Assembly: GCA_964610905.1 (NCBI GenBank)
Contig: CAZSYT010000113.1
Coordinates: forward strand, 1-7,597
Direction: 5' to 3'
Length of the DNA: 7,597 nt
From: JAJZJT01 sp964610905
Lineage (GTDB): Bacteria > Actinomycetota > Acidimicrobiia > Acidimicrobiales > RAAP-2
Shown one piece after another: positions 6,073 to 7,597 of this stretch (positions within the stretch are counted from its first letter, which is position 1; each line of letters opens with the position of its first letter). The notes under the pieces are model-generated. The model searched no databases and was not told the origin of the DNA. It saw only the letters and a list, made by a program, of their open reading frames with translations. Position numbers and translations under genes: made by a program.

Positions 6073-6585
6073 ATGCCGACCGCCGACCGCCCGAGCGTGC
6101 CGACCCTGTTCGGGGAGGAGCCTGCCGACGAGCCGGACGAAGGCGTGACGGAAGACGGCCGGTCGACCGTCGTCTACACCGACGGGGCCTGTCGCGGGAA
6201 CCCCGGCCCCGGCGGCTGGGCGTGGGCGGTGGCGGGCGGGTCGCCCCGGGCGTCGGGCGGCGAGCCGCTGACCACGAACCAGCGCATGGAGGTCACGGCC
6301 GTGCTCGAGGCGCTCGCCTCCCTCCCCGGTGACGTGCACGTCGTGAGCGACTCGACCTACGTGGTCAACTGCTTCCGCCAGCGGTGGTGGCAGGGGTGGC
6401 GTCGCAAGGGGTGGAAGAACGCGCAGGGCAAGCCGGTCGCCAACCGCGACCTGTGGGAGCCGCTCGTCGCCGCCGTCGTCGACAGCGGGAGGACGGTGGC
6501 GTTCAGCTGGGTGAAGGGCCACTCGGGCGACCCCATGAACGACCTCGTCGACCGCCTGGCGACCGAGGCCGCCGACCGGCAGTAG
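6073..6585 (+). CDS. rnhA: Ribonuclease HI
   Basis: A 170-residue RNase HI that cuts the RNA strand of RNA-DNA hybrids in the cytoplasm, clearing R-loops and primers. All catalytic residues are visible: Asp37 in VVYTDGACRGNPGPGGWAW, Glu73 in NQRMEV, Asp93 in VVSDSTYVV, His150 in WVKGHSGDP, and Asp160 in MNDLVDRLA. The basic handle loop for hybrid binding is present (QRWWQGWRRKGWKNAQGKPVANRDLW, about 103-128). The catalytic domain begins near residue 32. The 30 residues before it are an acidic, Pro-rich extension containing TLFGEE, not found in the E. coli enzyme. An ATG at 6034 would add 13 residues; 6073 is preferred because a -10-like hexamer lies six bases before it. A strong hairpin follows the stop. 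The gene is divergent from aceE. Confidence 0.95.
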   Translation: MPTADRPSVPTLFGEEPADEPDEGVTEDGRSTVVYTDGACRGNPGPGGWAWAVAGGSPRASGGEPLTTNQRMEVTAVLEALASLPGDVHVVSDSTYVVNCFRQRWWQGWRRKGWKNAQGKPVANRDLWEPLVAAVVDSGRTVAFSWVKGHSGDPMNDLVDRLATEAADRQ

Positions 6586-6592
6586 GCGGCCC

Positions 6593-6621
6593 CGGCACCC
6601 CGCCCGGCCGACCGGGTGCCG
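6593..6621 (+). terminator. Hairpin after rnhA
   Basis: A perfect 8-bp stem CGGCACCC/GGGTGCCG (6593-6600 with 6614-6621) encloses a 13-nt GC-rich loop. It starts seven bases after the rnhA stop. There is no T tract. It separates rnhA from the next gene, which has its own -10-like hexamer. Confidence 0.55.
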
Positions 6622-6660
6622 ACGGCTCCACCGGACCGGGCCCCGTCGCGTCGAGTCGCC

Positions 6661-6666
6661 TACGCT
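6661..6666 (+). promoter_or_regulatory. Putative -10 hexamer for the leaderless DUF2203 gene
   Basis: TACGCT, a full TANNNT match, is followed by six bases and the GTG at 6673. Transcription would start at the start codon. There is no Shine-Dalgarno and no clear -35. This is the best example of the leaderless pattern in the window. Confidence 0.5.
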
Positions 6667-6672
6667 GCTCGC

Positions 6673-7056
6673 GTGCGGCACTGGACCGAGGACGAGGCGC
6701 GGGCCGAGCTTCCCCGTCTGCGGTCGGTGCTCGACGTCATCGCTCGCTCGGCGCGCCAGGCGGTGGCAGCCCGCTCGAACGGGCATCGTGTCGGCCCTCC
6801 GGTGAAGGCTTCGCCAGGTCCTCCGGGTGAGCCCGAGCCGCCGGCGACCGTCGAGGCAGCGCTCGACGAGCTCCGGCGCAAGGGGATCGTGCTGCGTGAC
6901 GCCGACACGGGGCTGGTCGACTTCCCGGCCGTCACCGCGTCCGGCGTCGTCTACCTCCTCTGCTGGCGGCGTGACGAGGACGACCTCCGCTGGTGGCACT
7001 TCGCCGAGGAGGGCTTCGCGGCGCGCAAGCCGCTCCCGGTCCCGCCCGAGCTCTGA
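6673..7056 (+). CDS. DUF2203 family protein
   Basis: A 127-residue protein of unknown function. The N-terminal helix RHWTEDEARAELPRLRSVLDVIARSARQAVAAR (residues 2-34) and the C-terminal block are typical of DUF2203. That block is EAALDELRRKGIVLRDADTGLVDFPAV (61-87), then VYLLCWRRDEDDLRWWHFAEEGFAARKPL (93-121). The conserved 'G..L.D...GLVDFP' and 'LCWR..E/D....WH....GFA.RKP' elements are both present. Between them, residues 36-60 are a Pro/Gly-rich linker that replaces part of the usual helical spacer. GTG 6673 is chosen over an ATG 19 codons upstream because the family's conserved start (W-T-x-x-E-A) follows immediately and a -10 hexamer lies six bases before. It could be co-oriented with lpdA, but a separate promoter precedes that gene. 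Confidence 0.88.
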   Translation: MRHWTEDEARAELPRLRSVLDVIARSARQAVAARSNGHRVGPPVKASPGPPGEPEPPATVEAALDELRRKGIVLRDADTGLVDFPAVTASGVVYLLCWRRDEDDLRWWHFAEEGFAARKPLPVPPEL

Positions 7057-7090
7057 GCCCGCCGCGTCGACGCACCAGCCGTCCGGCCAG

Positions 7091-7105
7091 TGTGCCCGTC
7101 GCACA
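7091..7105 (+). promoter_or_regulatory. TGTGC-N5-GCACA inverted repeat at the lpdA -35 region
   Basis: Perfect 5-bp arms lie at 7091-7095 and 7101-7105, centred 18-23 bp upstream of the TAGGCT hexamer, so the repeat covers where a -35 would be. It resembles CRP-like sites in its TGTG/CACA ends, but the arm spacing is one base shorter than TGTGA-N6-TCACA. It is a candidate operator for an unknown dimeric regulator. Confidence 0.35.
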
Positions 7106-7115
7106 GGTGGGCCGT

Positions 7116-7121
7116 TAGGCT
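7116..7121 (+). promoter_or_regulatory. Putative -10 hexamer (TAGGCT) for lpdA
   Basis: TAGGCT, within GTTAGGCT, fits TANNNT and resembles the TAGCCT hexamers at 1218 and 3175-3180. It predicts transcription starting near 7128 and a leader of about 63 nt before ATG 7191. Confidence 0.42.
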
Positions 7122-7134
7122 GGACCTCGCCCCG

Positions 7135-7152
7135 GGGCGGCGCGCGCCGCCC
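7135..7152. repeat. Perfect 18-bp palindrome in the lpdA leader
   Basis: GGGCGGCGC/GCGCCGCCC is a perfect 18-bp palindrome. In RNA it can fold as a 7-bp all-GC stem with a GCGC loop. It overlaps a second perfect 12-bp palindrome, CGCCCCGGGGCG (7128-7139). Both lie just after the predicted lpdA transcription start. It could be an attenuator, an operator, or a terminator for the preceding DUF2203 gene. Confidence 0.55.
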
Positions 7153-7190
7153 GGGCTCGACCGCGGCGACCGCTGGCCGGCGACACGACG

Positions 7191-7597
7191 ATGGAGGTGG
7201 TTCGAACGGCACCCGACCCGGCATCGGAGCAGGTGACAGGCGGGGGGGGCGGAGGAGCACCACGAGGAGGCGACCCCGGGGGGGGCGGGCCGGGCTTCGA
7301 CGTCGTGGTCGTCGGCGGAGGCCCCGGCGGGTACGCCGCGGCCCTCTACGGAGCGTCGGCCGGGCTGCGGATCGCGGTCGTCGAGCGCGACAAGGTCGGC
7401 GGCACGTGCCTGCACCGCGGGTGCGTCCCGGCCAAGGAGTTCCTCGAGACGGCGACGGTGCACCGGGTCGTGGCCGGGTCGTCCCGCTTCGGCATCGGCT
7501 GGGGGGGGTCGGAGGGAGGGGAGGCGGAGACCCGCCCGACCGTCGACTTCGCCGTCAGCCAGGCGCGCAAGCAGCAGGTGGTCGACCAGCTCCACAA
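7191..7597 (+). CDS. lpdA: Dihydrolipoamide dehydrogenase (E3), N-terminal part
   Basis: The first 135 codons of an FAD-dependent disulfide reductase that reoxidises the dihydrolipoyl group of 2-oxoacid dehydrogenase complexes using NAD+. The gene runs off the window. The FAD Rossmann motif is FDVVVVGGGPGGYAAALYGASAGLRIAVVERD (residues 36-67), followed by the redox disulfide KVGGTCLHRGCVPAKEFLETA, with two Cys four residues apart. The helix VSQARKQQVVDQL near the edge also fits. An odd feature is that 35 residues, mostly Gly, precede the FAD motif, which usually lies almost at the N-terminus. ATG 7191 is the first in-frame start; GTG 7233 would shorten the extension to 21 residues. Neither has a well-placed Shine-Dalgarno. 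With aceE divergent nearby, it probably supplies E3 to pyruvate dehydrogenase. Confidence 0.92.
   Translation, partial: MEVVRTAPDPASEQVTGGGGGGAPRGGDPGGGGPGFDVVVVGGGPGGYAAALYGASAGLRIAVVERDKVGGTCLHRGCVPAKEFLETATVHRVVAGSSRFGIGWGGSEGGEAETRPTVDFAVSQARKQQVVDQLH
7242..7285 (+). repeat. Two G8 homopolymer runs in the lpdA N-terminal codons
   Basis: Runs of eight G occur at 7242-7249 and 7278-7285, both inside the Gly-rich extension. A gain or loss of one base in either would shift the frame before the FAD motif. A third G8 run lies at 7501-7508. No other G or C run in the window is as long. Confidence 0.8.
7501..7508 (+). repeat. Third G8 homopolymer run in lpdA
   Basis: Eight G bases encode part of a WGGSEGGE loop between the redox-disulfide helix and the following helix. 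The frame is intact on both sides as given, so no frameshift is present in this sequence. Confidence 0.8.

Noticed and set aside
3572..6148. 858-codon open frame on the plus strand antisense to aceE
   Set aside because: It is the complement of a well-supported AceE. The translation is Gly/Val/Glu/Arg-rich with no domain, as expected from third-position GC bias opening the opposite strand.
5674..7263. 529-codon minus-strand frame crossing rnhA, the DUF2203 gene and the lpdA start
   Set aside because: It overlaps three recognisable genes in opposite or shifted frames and has no domain. An in-context ATG (gccaccATGG, minus strand near 5966) belongs to this shadow, not to aceE.
1..7597. Mobile element, phage, CRISPR, toxin-antitoxin or tRNA/rRNA genes
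   Set aside because: No transposase or integrase motifs, terminal repeats, regularly spaced repeats or tRNA-like cloverleaf were found. Coding style is even across the window, with no sign of recent transfer.

Overview
The window is very GC-rich, uses GTG starts freely and has tightly packed genes. Together with a DUF1707 protein, a homodimeric-type AceE and a CLHRGC-type dihydrolipoamide dehydrogenase, this points to an actinobacterium. Acidimicrobiia or a related uncultured lineage is my guess from sequence style; no marker gene proves it. The window holds nine genes (two cut by the window edges), no RNA gene, no mobile element and no CRISPR array. Every intergenic gap is under 150 bp.

Layout. 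(1) 1-1788, plus strand: the end of an acyl-CoA dehydrogenase and a double hairpin. Then a DUF1707 protein overlaps by four bases (GTGA) a single-pass membrane-anchored protein. A second membrane-anchored protein of similar build follows with its own promoter and Shine-Dalgarno. (2) 1837-5959, minus strand, read right to left: aceE (pyruvate dehydrogenase E1), a hairpin, then a two-gene unit of an HhH-GPD DNA-glycosylase-like protein and thiE (thiamine-phosphate synthase), coupled by another GTGA overlap. (3) 6073-7597, plus strand: rnhA (RNase HI), a hairpin, a DUF2203 protein, then the start of lpdA (E3), which runs off the window.

Metabolic logic. AceE and Lpd are the E1 and E3 components of pyruvate dehydrogenase and lie about 1.2 kb apart in divergent orientation. 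AceE needs thiamine diphosphate, and thiE makes the thiamine phosphate that is its precursor. The E2 gene (aceF) is not in the window. rnhA and the glycosylase-like gene are nucleic-acid housekeeping genes mixed into this central-carbon neighbourhood.

Regulatory layer. The most interesting signal is a shared promoter geometry. A -10-like hexamer (TACGCT, CATGCT, GATACT, and more weakly CACCAT) sits exactly 6-7 bases before the start codon of four genes, which predicts leaderless transcripts. Three other genes have TAGCCT or TAGGCT well upstream plus a leader. aceE has four alternating GGTGG/CACC half-sites over its predicted core promoter. lpdA has a TGTGC-N5-GCACA inverted repeat at its -35 region and a perfect 18-bp palindrome in its leader. 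lpdA also opens with an unusual 35-residue Gly-rich segment encoded partly by two G8 runs, with a third G8 run further in. I found no clearly novel multi-gene system.
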